This document shows positions 34,337 through 45,731 of a stretch of 59,064 bases of DNA, one piece after another. The stretch lies in contig WMKJ01000082.1 of the NCBI GenBank assembly GCA_009733715.1, positions 1 through 59,064 on the forward strand, written 5' to 3'. Source of the DNA: Herpomyces periplanetae. Its lineage: Eukaryota; Ascomycota; Laboulbeniomycetes; Herpomycetales; Herpomycetaceae. The notes beneath the pieces are model-generated. The model ran no database searches and had not been told where the DNA came from. It was given only the letters and a program-made list of their open reading frames with translations. Positions within the stretch are counted from its first letter, which is position 1. Each line of letters opens with the position of its first letter. The position numbers and the translations under genes were made by a program.

Positions 34337-35953
34337 ATGAAGCGAAAGTATACTTCACGTCGTGAATTGTCTCCATCTCCAACCCCAAATCTTTCAGTCT
34401 TACCAATTCCTCGACTGCTTGCACCTACTGATTCCCGTACAAATCAAACTACGTTTGGCAATATAATAGAACATGATGCACAAGATAATGATGAAATTGG
34501 TTCCGCTGAAGGGTATTCGGATGTCACTGACGATTATAATGATGATGATGATGATGATGATGATACCAGTGAAAATGGGGATGGCATTATAGATTCGGAA
34601 GATTTACCCCCCCAAACACCGAGTCGCGATACCCAGCGTGCTCTTAATGCTACACCAAAATCCATTCGATCGTTTCATCCACCTCCCCATGAAAATTACT
34701 TTTTACGCTGTCGTTTAGCCCCTACAAAACAGTCCTCATCGACCCAATTTACTCGTGATCTGCTCCTCGACCCCCGTCGCATTAATGCTTGGAAAATTTC
34801 CCTATTCAAGCGACTCTTTCCAACTTCGTCATCCTCCCCTAGCTTTTCCCCCTCAGTTTTATGCCCTCCTATCAGTCCCCATATCATTCAACAGATTCCA
34901 CAACAGCAGGCCCTCTCTGAGTTACATCAGTCACGCTTCTCTCTGTGGATTACTGAGCTTCAAAATTCCTTTAACCTCGGCCTGTATGGCTACGGTTCCA
35001 AATTTTTCCTTACACACCAATTTGCTACGTACGCTTACGATTACATACATCAAATGAAAATTCCTTCTTACATCTTGGTAGTCAATCCGTTTACGCCCAA
35101 TTTCACCTTCAGAGATCTTCTTCTTCCCTTGGCTGAACTTTTACTGCCTCCAGATACCGTCCTCCCCGCATTGGCTACTTCACTGCTCAGTTTAATCATC
35201 CAGTACTTCAAATGTCACCTTACCACTTTACACAAGCAAACTGAGAATACATCTTCTTCCTCCTTTCCACGCATTCTCATGATAATTAACTCATTTGATT
35301 CACCCGTTCTTCAATCTAAGGCTTGTCAGTCTGCCATTGTCGCATTGCTCACTACTTTCCGCTCTTACCTCGCCATAGTTTGCACATTTGATTCACTAAA
35401 CTTTCCATTACTATGGGATGTTAGACTGCGCCAGGACCTTCACTTTGTTTTCCATGACACCACAACCTTTACACCTTACCTTGTTGAGCTGGATCCAACC
35501 CAATCGTGTACAGAGGTATTACGCTTACCGAGTGAAATTTCCTTACCCCCCTTAACCGATTCAGCCGACCCAACATTTACAAGTGTAGACAGGATAATGC
35601 AACTACTGCCTAGTTTACCCGATAAAGCTTGCGCACTTTTCCGCTTAATACTCGTGGAATTCGGCCGATTAGCTCGCACCGAATCTCCCTCCAAATATTC
35701 AAACGTTTGTACCACAGTGGGCATTGAGTCTCGTCTCATTTACCGTAGAGCCCTGGAGGATATGATTTGTACTACAGAGCAGCAATACAGTGATCTTCTC
35801 GCCGAATTCATAGACCATAATGTTTTACTGAAACGTTATGACGGACACCAATCTTCACTTGCAAATGAACGTTTACTGCTACCATTCTCGTATGACGATA
35901 TAAATCAAATGTTACGCGAAATTGTTCAGCTGCAACAGTACAGGCATGTGTAA
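34337..35953 (+). CDS. ORC2: Origin recognition complex subunit 2
   Basis: A single-exon 538-residue protein. Residues 1-110 are a disordered, basic then acidic N terminus with an eight-Asp run at about residue 70. The AAA+-like core follows: RFSLWITELQNSFNLGLYGYGSK corresponds to the ORC2 motif before a degenerate P-loop, then SYILVVNPFTPNFTFRDLLLPL and ILMIINSFDSPVLQSKACQ (Walker B-like). The C-terminal winged-helix segment ends in NERLLLPFSYDDINQMLREI. Orc2 is a core subunit of the six-protein complex that marks replication origins and loads MCM helicase in the nucleus. It is divergent from the SH3 gene and converges with PDX1. Confidence 0.9.
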   Translation: MKRKYTSRRELSPSPTPNLSVLPIPRLLAPTDSRTNQTTFGNIIEHDAQDNDEIGSAEGYSDVTDDYNDDDDDDDDTSENGDGIIDSEDLPPQTPSRDTQRALNATPKSIRSFHPPPHENYFLRCRLAPTKQSSSTQFTRDLLLDPRRINAWKISLFKRLFPTSSSSPSFSPSVLCPPISPHIIQQIPQQQALSELHQSRFSLWITELQNSFNLGLYGYGSKFFLTHQFATYAYDYIHQMKIPSYILVVNPFTPNFTFRDLLLPLAELLLPPDTVLPALATSLLSLIIQYFKCHLTTLHKQTENTSSSSFPRILMIINSFDSPVLQSKACQSAIVALLTTFRSYLAIVCTFDSLNFPLLWDVRLRQDLHFVFHDTTTFTPYLVELDPTQSCTEVLRLPSEISLPPLTDSADPTFTSVDRIMQLLPSLPDKACALFRLILVEFGRLARTESPSKYSNVCTTVGIESRLIYRRALEDMICTTEQQYSDLLAEFIDHNVLLKRYDGHQSSLANERLLLPFSYDDINQMLREIVQLQQYRHV

Positions 35954-36087
35954 CACCACTATCATTGCACACTCTAATCCCAGTGCAAATTTCTCAATAC
36001 ATAGTACTATAAGCCACAGCCGGTAGTATTGGAGGGGAATTCGGTATTTCCAACGAGTTGGGAGCGTGCTCTGCTAGGTTGGACACA

Positions 36088-37203
36088 TTAAACACCACGG
36101 CGGGCCATTCTATCATGCTCGTGCATTGAATGACAAGTAACACCGACCATAGCGTCGCCCAAGTTAGCGCTAATTTCAGCAAGAATTTTAGCGTCATTGT
36201 AATGAGTGACAGCTCGAACCATTGCATGGGCACGTTTTTCGGGATCTCCACTCTTGAATATACCTGATCCGACAAATACTCCATCGCAGCCTAATTGCAT
36301 CATCATTGCTGCATCGGCGGGGGTAGCTACACCACCGGCGGCAAAATTTACAACGGGCAAACGTTTAAGTTTAGCAGTACGTTGAAGTAAATCAAAAGGG
36401 ACGTGCAACTCATTAGCGCATGCACGAAGTTCTGAATGGCTCATAGCAGCAGCACGCGCAATTTCAGCATTAATGGTACGAATGTGTCGAACGGCTTCAA
36501 CAACGTCACCTGTGCCAGCTTCACCCTTAGTCCGAAGCATTGAAGCACCTTCGGAAATGCGACGTAAGGCTTCACCCAAGTTACGACATCCGCATACAAA
36601 GGGGACTTTGAAACCATGTTTTTCGACGTGATAACGGTCATCAGCGGGCGTGAGAACTTCCGATTCGTCAATGTAATCGATGTTTAACGCTTCAAGTATC
36701 TAACATGAAGAACTGCGGATTAGCGGTGTTACCTGTTAACGTGCACGCGAGGAATAAAGAGGGTTACCTGACACTCGACAAAGTGACCGATTCGTGCCTT
36801 GGCCATAACGGGTATAGAGACAGCTTTCATAATTTCTCGAATTAAATGAGGATCAGACATCCGTGCTACGCCACCGTGAGCGCGGATATCGGCGGGTACA
36901 CGCTCCAGCGCCATAACAGCTACGGCACCGGCTTTTTCGGCGATACGAGCCTGTATTAAACAAATGTGTAAGCGAATGATCAAGTCTCGTGAATAATTGA
37001 GTGAATGCGTGTGTGGTCCGTGATAACGATATGCACGGTAGATAACACAAGTTTACCTGCTCAACATTAACAACATCCATAATCACACCTCCTTTTAGCA
37101 TACGAGCTAAACCTTCTTTGACATTTTGATCATTATCAATGGCGGCATCTGGTGTACCGTTGATCACGTTCTCGATGACGGGTATTTCACATTTTGTATC
37201 CAT
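36088..37203 (-). CDS. SNZ1: Pyridoxal 5'-phosphate synthase PdxS/SNZ subunit
   Basis: Exons 37057-37203, 36768-36950 and 36088-36699 give 313 residues. The (beta-alpha)8 barrel shows [15 protein letters not shown] (the Asp/Lys ribose-5-phosphate site region), [33 protein letters not shown] (catalytic Lys), [24 protein letters not shown] and [11 protein letters not shown]. It makes vitamin B6 (PLP) from ribose 5-phosphate, glyceraldehyde 3-phosphate and ammonia supplied by the PdxT/SNO glutaminase. In many fungi SNO is adjacent to SNZ; here it is not in the window. The exon ends are CAG|GTAAAC and CAG|GTAACC, both phase 0. A CACGTG lies at 37415-37420, 212 bp upstream of the ATG. Confidence 0.97.
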
Positions 37204-37909
37204 TTTAGCCAGTTTCCTTAATCTCTTTGGCGTGCTTAAATCTTTTCACTCGTTTCGAACTATTTTGTTAGCCTATGCACTCTTCTTTTTATTCCCTCAT
37301 TATACCTACTCTACTTAATCGCTCACGCCTTCGTATACCAGACCATACATGTATAAAATTATTTGCCGTACACACTTATCCACCTCAGCGCCTTGCGCCG
37401 CTTTTCTTAGTGGTCACGTGATACATCAACATTCTTCTAGATGGAGCCAATGCTTGGAGTAGGGCGATAATTATAAGGTGAAAGTAAATAAGGCCGGAAG
37501 GATATGGAGTAAAATATTGTATTTTACTTGCGATTAAAATTGGAATTGGGAAGTTGAACAAGTTTAACTTTACAGCTAATCCGACGAAAGGCTTTATGTT
37601 ACAATTTGGCATTGGCCAAGACACAATGAGATGAAATGTGGGGTTTTCAGGGAACGAGACGAGACGATAAACGGGAGGCGAAAAAATTCAACAATTAATT
37701 CTCCGAAAACAGCCCAAAAAGTAAAGCACTATAAATTGGGAAAGTGCTGCCCGAAAACGATGAGCCATGCAGAGACAGGCACGTGACTACCAGGGAAAAG
37801 TTGACGCGGGACACGAAAACCCGATGGAGGGCGCGAGAATAGTTTTGATAAATGCGTAAACGTAACACACTTGCATCGTTAGGGTACGATTTGCTCATAC
37901 GCTTGTATA
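37204..37909. promoter_or_regulatory. Divergent promoter region between SNZ1 and the FUN14-family gene
   Basis: About 700 bp with no convincing ORF. It carries two CACGTG hexamers (37415-37420 and 37780-37785), one near each gene start. A TTAGGGTA motif lies about 30 bp before the FUN14-family ATG. Confidence 0.4.
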
Positions 37910-38572
37910 ATGATGTCAAATGTTAGGACAAGGTGCGGAGGTGGACTATGGACAAATGGAGTGCTACTGGGATTGGGACTTAGTATGGGGGGATTTAATA
38001 TGTACATGCGGGATTACGATGTACCGCGATTTCGATGTTTAGCATACACTTTGATACACAATGATTCACCCGACTTTAATCAAGATTCAATAAGGCGGTA
38101 TACGGATGCATCAAACAAAGTTATGCTCAATTCAACAAAATCCAACATTAGAGTTTCCCGCTTTCCAATTTTACGCGCAAGTACAATACGCAATATCAGT
38201 CTAGGTAGCGTTCTCGGTACGTAACCCGTTTGTGTAGGCGTGTGTATACACTCACCAAACTAATAAATCATCAGGCGTCATCGGTGGTACGTGTTTTGCA
38301 GCTTTTTCGCGGCCCATAACATTTATTGTCATATGCTTAGTACTGTCATCACATGTAAGCTTTGTTACCATTTTCTCGTGTGAACATCCCGATAAATTTT
38401 ACCGACTAACTATTGCAAGGCCCTTCAAACTCGAGGCATAACTGTACTTCCAACAGAATGGCTCAAACAGCGCATTAGAGGTGATAGAGTGCATAGATTT
38501 CTCTCACAAAATACCTACTTCAAAATGAGCTTCGGATTTACGTTTTCTCTAGCTGCATTTGCCGCATTTTAG
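37910..38572 (+). CDS. FUN14-family mitochondrial membrane protein
   Basis: Exons 37910-38216, 38275-38354 and 38420-38572 give 179 residues in consistent phases. Hydrophobic segments are LWTNGVLLGLGLSMGGF near the N terminus and, after the first intron, NISLGSVLGVIGG-TCFAAFSRP with ITFIVICLVLSSH. ALQTRGITVLP follows, and the end is FKMSFGFTFSLAAFAAF. The LGS-G-x3-G, SRGI-like and terminal phenylalanine/alanine helix pattern fits FUN14/FUNDC proteins of the mitochondrial outer membrane, linked to mitophagy and lipid handling. The identification rests on the pattern, not a close match. Introns are 58 and 65 nt with GTACGT and GTAAGC donors and a clear CTAAC branch site. The stop lies 90 bp from the convergent karyopherin gene. 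Confidence 0.6.
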
Positions 38573-38661
38573 TTGAAAAGCTCACTGAGAAACCGACGTT
38601 ACAGGGGTTCGAATGGGTTAAGCATATACTTAACAGTTATACACGCATGTACACACGCATT

Positions 38662-41600
38662 TTATTCAAAGCCTCGACAATCTTTCCACAAACGCATATT
38701 AGCATTGCGTACAGTCTTCATAGTTTTAGTAACCGTCTTCATACTGTTCATGTAACTCTTTATTTGCTCAGGCTTAACCTTGGTTTGAGGTGCTAAGCTA
38801 TGAATTGTTTGTAAAATTAGTGAATTAGCGTTTAATACACGCTTAATCAAGGGAATAATAGGTTCACCCATATCGCTGACTTCGCTGCGCGAACATTTAA
38901 CCATTATTTGTTCCATTATAGCATAAACTAATCGCTTTGACACACGCTCGATAAACGTATTGTAAATGGACTGTACATGAGCAGTTTGTCCATGTAACCC
39001 TAAGATCTTACTCCAAAATTCTGCTGCGGCTCGTCGTGGCAATAGTTCCGGAACCGTTAGAGACTGTAATGCAAAATCCAAGACTGAATCAAACATGACT
39101 GTTTGTTGGGCAAAAAATGGTAATCTGTCTTCACAATGGATTAATATACGCGAGAAAAGGGTAAGGATGCCCGAAGATATATCTTGATCAGCACGAGAAT
39201 CCCCCACAATTGTGATCAAACGGATTACATACATGAACACATCATCTGATTCTGAATCCCGCTTAGCTCGATTATCCCGATGAACCTTGCGCGGGGCAGG
39301 CCTAGACGCAAGGAAAACGCTTAATGTTTTCAACCATATTTCGGCAGTATTGGTAAAACTTCCGTAATTCACCAACATATATTTTAATGCGTCAAACGGG
39401 AAAGCAAATGGGCTAGGTGCATTAACTTCGAATCCAGTTCTAAGCACTTCGTTAATGGGTTCAACTACACAAATATTGTTCTGACAGACTTGAAGTGCAC
39501 GATTCATCAGATTAAATAGTCTCACTAGTATACTTTGTCCAAGACCTTGCTGCCAAAATTGTGTGTTTTCTTGATTAATCGCTAAGGCAGATTCATCTTC
39601 TGAATCACTTTCAACTGCCCAGTAAACTTCGTCTGAAGTATGATAAGATGATGCAATAATTGATAAGGATCTAAGGCCATGTTCAATGTGATTTCTTGCT
39701 TTAACCGTATAATTTGCTTCATCCTTATCCTTAATACCATCACTAATCTGGGAACGAGTATGTTTGTTACATTCCTGTAGCAACTGGACGCCCAAGTTAA
39801 CCTCATGTTCAACATGATCGATCAGCCCGCTGATCGCTTGAAGACGCAATTCATTGGTATCCATAGCTTGGGCTACAGCAGAAAGTCCTCCGAGCACTTT
39901 TTCTTTGGAGAAGTCATCTGCTACACCGCTATTGAGAAACTCGACAAATTTTTGTATTAACACGTCATACTGGTCAACGAGGAATCGTTGACATCCTCCG
40001 CATAACAAGTGTATGGATCGAGCTGATGCAGTTACCAGTTCGGGGTTGAACAGTGTAGCGAACAAATAGTTAAGGCAAAGATGAAGTAAAGTTGAATTGC
40101 GTGATAGAAGGTTTTTCAGTGTACTGACAAAATGTATAAATGTTTGAGAAATCGGTGATGGTAATTGACTCGCCCGAGCACTTGCCAGGTTTTCAAATAG
40201 TCGGGGTTTTAATAGTAAAACAAATTGTTCATCCTTGGATGGGTCATCGAACAAATCATCACAAATGGACCCTAAACAGTAAAATACTGCTTCGACTAAC
40301 CACCAGTCTGGCTTCTCAATATCATCGGCCAATTGTGCTAATGCAATATCAATAAATTCTTTGAGTACTTTTTCCCCCAAATCTGTGTAGGCATCATGAG
40401 CAAAGTCATTAACTTCTTCGCGAAACGTTTTGAAGATGTTGCGCTCAGATTCCGACCATGTGGTCCAGGTTTCTTCACAACTCTTAATCACCCAAGGCAA
40501 ATTTCGTATTGCTATTAGCACATTATTTTCTACCGTTTCGTGCCATGGACTCTTTCTCTTTCCGTCAAACATAATTGATAGCAATTCCTCCGTAAGCAAG
40601 CACCAAAATTGGAGTATACTATCAGCTACTTCATCAGCACCCTCGTCATGAGGTTGTGCAGCCGCTTTAAACAGTATATGTAACTGAACAAAGAGCCATT
40701 GAACAACCGGATCGTTAGGATCACGAGAGTTCTCTAGTATATGGGTTTCTGCGAATTGTATGAACAAACGAAACACTTCTAATCCATTTTCATTACCGTC
40801 AATTGCACTTTGAAAGGCTTCCTGTACGATAGGCTTGGCTAAGAGTTCACCAATGGATTGGAACTGTCGTTTATTCAAACAATTTTTCACGGGAATGATA
40901 GTTTGTAAATTTGAGCAGAGGGCAGGTACATCAAAAATGGCCACTCGATCAATAAGCGCATCACAAACACGAATGAATAAGTCTTTCCAATCATTCGATA
41001 CACACTCCAAGTGAGCACTCAGCTTAACCCATTCGTAGCTGCATTCACCAGCGCATAACAAAGCTTCCGTCATAGCTTCATCCTGCGTGTCAATGGAATT
41101 CTTGGTTAATTCAAATGTGTATAAAATGAGCGCGACAGCATCCTGAACTGTTACGCCAAAGTTACCGAATACTTGGGGCATAGTTGCGGCTTGTTGTCCA
41201 GATTCGGTTAAACTTTTGTACAATTGTCGTACGATCCGCCCTGCATCGCTAACGTATTTTAAAATAAAAAATAGCATAGTTCTGTTTAGATGGGTGACAA
41301 TTTCAGATACAGGGATTAGACTAGTGGTAGATTTAGGATCAATAGTGCGCTGAAATACCAAGTCGTTAACAATAAGACGAAGCCATGGTTCACTGATGTG
41401 GGATGCACGGAGCGTAAGTTCGGCCAATAGGGAAATTAGCGTTAATATTACTACCGAGGGTACATTTTCATAAATGTAGCGAAGTAAGTAAGAAATAAGT
41501 ACTGATATAGTGGTATGAAGGTTCTCGGGTTTAGTTGACGCTTCGTGAGCGACAATTTTAACGCCGAAAAATTTGCATTCTGAAGAAGCGCTATTCAAAA

Positions 41601-41834
41601 GGGGTTCGATATATTGAGTGGCGGATCCTGACGTTCGAATTTTTTCCAGTTGAGCGGTAATACTGTGAATAGATTCGCTAGGTGTTTGGGGATTGTACAT
41701 TGAACTGATCAACTGTTAAGTAAGAAAGAAGAAAGTAACAAACATCAGCCGCTTTATACGTTGAGCAACGTCAAGTCTAGCCGAATTAAGCTATTCACCT
41801 GCTCCAATTGGTGGTATTCGAGAGTGTCTGCCAT
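38662..41834 (-). CDS. Importin-beta-family karyopherin (IPO13/KAP122 clade)
   Basis: Exon 1 at 41799-41834 encodes MADTLEYHQLEQ. After an 86-nt intron, exon 2 at 38662-41712 continues LISSMYNPQTPSESIHSIT, giving 1028 residues. The N terminus (LEQLISSMYNP) is the usual first helix of an importin-beta N-terminal domain. The rest is a chain of amphipathic helical repeats (HEAT-like), with an acidic loop near residue 700 (ESDSEDESALA) as in cargo-release loops. The length fits KAP122/importin-13 (about 960-1080). These receptors carry cargo through nuclear pores under Ran control. The assignment to IPO13/KAP122 rather than transportin-SR/MTR10 is a judgement from the N-terminal spacing. Confidence 0.75.
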
Positions 41835-43230
41835 GACGAATGAATAAGGGCAAATTCACTATATTTACGTTGAAGTAATCAAGATGGAAGGAAATGGGCA
41901 GGAATAATAAATTTGTGTAATGATCTAGCATGAAATGGTATCCTAAGGAGATTCTTATACGTTAAATACGTATATAATGGTAGGTAAATATGGGTTGAAT
42001 GAATCAATGAATTATAAGAGCGAAAAGTGAAAGATTAGAGGGACAAGTGAAAACTAGTGCCTGATGGGGAAGCGGAAATTATTAATGAGTGAATTAGCGA
42101 GAAAGTGTATACACTTACGTTTGTCTAAGAGGAAAGTAAATCATGAGGGAATGAGTGTAAATAAAAATGACAAATTTTCAAAAAAATTGGTGTGGAGGTA
42201 TATAATAAAATATGACAATGAGGGGAGACTAGAGGCCAGGTTTAGTTGAACGGGGATGATGATTTTGACAGGATTGAAAGATGGGGAAAAACAAAGGGTA
42301 TATTTTGAAGGACAAGATCAATTAATTCTCATCAGATAAACTTAGCCAAATTTTGAAATATGAGAAATAAACTAAAGAGAAGAAGTTTAATGGAATAAAT
42401 TATTTAAGTTAGCATGTACTAACCAACTTGGAGCGTGATAAATTTAGCAAAATATATTGAGTATGATGAAGCAATATGATTAACGCAATGCAAGTAAAAC
42501 ATGCTAGAATCAACGCATACCTGAACAATATAAACTGACAGCAAAAAATCATTTAAACACGTTAGCAGGTGTATTAGGAAAATAAATGAAAAAGATGAAT
42601 ATTTTAAAAATAAAAAGTTCACGATCGTGTTAAGTCGGAAAGTTTTTCTTTGACAGCCCCAAATTTAGCCGAGGATGACTAATATCATCACGTGAAGCAC
42701 AAAGGTCGCTTGGGCGAGCGGCGGGACGTGAAGACGATGAGTTTGAGGATAATTTTTATTGTAGAGGGGATTATTGGGGAAAATTTTTGCGAAAAGTTTT
42801 TTGGAATTCGGAATTTATTGTGGAATTGTTAAAGAGTGGTGACAATTATCAAGGGTGAGCTTGGAAAGTGAATTAATATTTAGTTGAAGGTATTTCGACT
42901 TGTAAAGATTAAAGTGTGCAGGCTAATGATTGATATACGCGGGCATTTTGTCTTGAAGGGGGAAAAAAGGTATCTAGAGTGGTGTAGGTGAATCAAATTA
43001 ACGAATTTAAGGGTATGTGACAATAATTGAGATAACTTGAAGTTTTTTGATGAATTCACGCCCAACCATTAATGCGTATACTGTGATGTTTGGACTTGAG
43101 TGTATGACCGCACTGATTTTACATGTACAAGACTGCAAGTTTTAACGGGATAGAGTGAGAATTGTTTACTTGATTATACGACATTTTGAAAGGGCTAACG
43201 AAATTCATGTGGATATTTATATTTGTTCAG
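41835..43230. other. 1.4-kb divergent intergenic region (karyopherin / RPL15)
   Basis: No supported gene. A TCACGTGA palindrome is at 42688-42695. Directly before the RPL15 ATG stands TATTTGTTCAG, a good acceptor, so an intron in the 5' leader of RPL15 is possible. The frame at 42064-42249 (61 codons) is Lys/Arg-rich but unsupported. Confidence 0.5.
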
Positions 43231-44174
43231 ATGGGTGCACTCAAGTACATTGAAGAATTACATCGGAAAAAACAGTCCGACGTATTACGCTTTTTGTTGC
43301 GAGTGCGCTGTTGGGAGGTAGGTTAACCACATTTAAATTCAGATTTATACTTGGATGATGAAAACGGGAGTGAAGTTTAAATTAATTTAATTCTTCTGGA
43401 AAAGCTAACGTGTTACTGTGATTCAATGGTACGACTAGCTTCGACAACTTAACATTATCCATCGTGCGTCCCGTCCATCACGGCCAGACAAGGCACGTCG
43501 TCTAGGCTACAAAGCAAAACAAGGCTACGTGATATATCGTGTCAGAGTTCGCCGTGGAGGTCGTAAGCGACCCGTTCCCAAAGGAGCTACGTATGGTAAG
43601 TTAACAATTTAGCCGCTGAGAAATACAACGCGATGCAATGCTCGCCATTTGTTTGGTCTGTGGTATACACAGCCGACGCTGCTTTCAACCATTGACAAGG
43701 CTTAATTGACGTATACTTGTACAGGTAAACCAACAAATCAGGGAGTTAATCAACTCAAATATCAATTATCGCTGCGTACGATTGCCGAACAGCGTGTGGG
43801 ACGACGATGTCCGAATTTACGGGTACTTAATTCATACTGGATTAACCAAGATTCAGCGTATAAGTATTATGAAGTTATCCTGGTTGATCCACAACATAAG
43901 GCAATTCGTATAGATCCACGAATTAATTGGATCTGTAATTCGGTTCAAAAGGTAAGTCAAATCAAGCGCGCAACCAAACGTGTCAGATTAATTAACGAAT
44001 AACGTGTGTGATCTACTCAATGGGTGGTAATAGCATCGTGAATCGCGTTGTCTTACATCGGCCGGTCGACAATCTCGGGGTCTTAATAAAGGGCATCGTT
44101 ACAACAAGACTCGAGCAGGTCGTCGCAAAACTTGGAAGCGTCACAACACACTTTCACTGTGGCGATATCGTTAA
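43231..44174 (+). CDS. RPL15: 60S ribosomal protein L15
   Basis: Exons 43231-43317, 43439-43595, 43725-43951 and 44034-44174 give 203 residues (the family is about 204) with all phases matching. Seen: [74 protein letters not shown] and [20 protein letters not shown] at the end. It is a core eL15 protein of the large subunit, binding 28S rRNA. Three introns in a ribosomal protein gene, with a possible fourth just before the ATG, fits the intron-rich style of the window. Longer open frames that read through the third and fourth exons are out-of-phase or intron read-throughs. Confidence 0.97.
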
Positions 44175-44443
44175 TGTTAACTTAGATACGTTAAATGTGT
44201 GTATAAATGGCCAACCAAACTTTAATGGTACACCAAATTGTCGAACTAAATAGCAATCGAGAAATACTTTACAAGTATATATCATGTACATATGTATACA
44301 TGTAATGGACACACACACTTGATAAATTAACCTGGCGCTAGTTTAGCTACCACGATTAATCTTACGAAAGTGTACAAGATATTAAAAATATTAACCAAAC
44401 AGGGATGGGATATCGTTATTTTCGAAATCGAGTAAACAAGAAA

Positions 44444-45266
44444 TTATCCCAAACTGATAGTTTGACGGAAACCGGATGTGAGCATTAGCGTTAGTATGAT
44501 ATACGATATGATGACTAGAGGTAGATAAATGTACTCGAATAATTTATACTTTCAACTTACCCCACCAAGCAACTTTACGGCCGACCCATCGTCCTAGACA
44601 CGGTGCCAAAATGCAAATAAAAGCGCGATGAATTTGGTCCGTTATTTCCATCCAATCTGCGTCAATGTCGGAAGATTGGCGTATTAACGAATGATTTTCC
44701 CAAGACGATGCTGAAGTTTCCGATTCATTTTCCGATTCACTTTCGGATTCAGTTAACTTGGTATCATTTGATTTTAACGTCGTATCCTGTCGATGTGACT
44801 GTTGTTGCACCCAAGTATTGCGATTTAATTTTTGATAGAAACTTTCATGACACACGCTCAACGTGCTAACAACCCATTGCGTCCAAGAATTCATCGTACT
44901 GATCTTTCGTTTACCCAATATCCGATTTTCGCCATCACCATCAGAATTTCCACTTCCTTGTAATCTTACTCTCTTTACACTAGCTTTACACTCAGTGTCG
45001 ATTCCATGCTCATTAGATTTGTCTTGTAATTGTATACCATGCTTAACGCTAGTTGAGTTATTCCCGATTAGCGGATTAACCAGCGGATCAGTAGGTATAG
45101 CTGTTACCAACGTCAGGTCATCATTTGTCAAGCCTGCGGTGCCCAAGCTTCTTTTTCGTTGATTTTTCACGACTAAGTCTTTTTCACTGATAGATTTTCC
45201 ATTGCCGCTAGTACCAGTGTCATTAACTCTACGTTCGGTAGATTTTGTCAGTTCTGTTAAATTCAT
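44444..45266 (-). CDS. Novel Ser/acid-rich protein with a C-terminal membrane anchor
   Basis: I do not recognise this gene. Exon 1 (44561-45266, ATG at 45266) encodes a low-complexity, basic then acidic region with a SESESENESE run, followed by a compact segment ITDQIHRAFICILAPCLGRW. At 44560 the coding frame hits a textbook donor, GGTGGG|GTAAGT. The CTCTAG acceptor at 44515 joins exon 2 (44444-44514), giving KVAWW|VIISYIILTLMLTSGF and a stop ten residues later: 258 residues ending in one hydrophobic helix. Without the splice, the open frame would end four codons after the donor and lack any anchor. A tail-anchored or single-pass protein is therefore inferred, which would make it a plausible client of the GET pathway. 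The function is unknown. Confidence 0.5.
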
Positions 45267-45731
45267 ATCAATTATAATCACTTGCACGCGTAATATTTAT
45301 TAGGACAACTTGGTGACTGGGGAGAATATACGCATAAACACACATACGCATTGACACACGCACGTTGGCACATTTACCAACCCTTGTCAATTTCCGTCGC
45401 GTTGAATATAAAACTAAAATCTTTTTTTCCTTATCGCGATCATTCCTGTCAGTTTCACGCAAATTTAACTGAAGAAGTCAAAAGGAATTCCAACGCCACG
45501 TGGCCAGTGCTTAGAGAACCCTGCACGTGACGTATACAGGAGTGACGACGGGATTTTTTGACGATGAAAAGGAGGATTTGAATGAAGATTCCGTTTACTT
45601 TTAGTAAAAATTAGGGTAGCCATGTTGTATAAATCAATGAAAATAATCCGGTTTACGTAGAAGAGCCAGTAAATTTGATTTTTCCTTCACAAAATAGCCC
45701 CGGTTCACAATACCATTCATAAAGAAGTTAT
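45267..45731. promoter_or_regulatory. Intergenic region with paired CACGTG sites upstream of the tail-anchored protein gene
   Basis: CACGTG occurs at 45497-45502 and 45524-45529, about 230-260 bp before the ATG at 45266. A terminal stretch of T/A bases precedes the stop of the 7-TM gene. No coding frame is supported. Confidence 0.4.

Noticed and set aside
35994-36284. 96-codon minus-strand frame overlapping the SNZ1 3' end
   Set aside because: It is an alternate phase of the strongly conserved SNZ1 exon 3.
38573-38661. GGTTCGAATGGG, a tRNA B-box-like motif between the FUN14-family and karyopherin genes
   Set aside because: The motif lacks the final CC. There is no matching A box, acceptor stem or cloverleaf in the 90-bp gap, and part of it belongs to the flanks of two genes.
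44008-44253. 81-codon plus-strand frame overlapping the last RPL15 exon
   Set aside because: It is out of phase with the RPL15 exon, which matches the family perfectly to its stop; the frame is a shadow.
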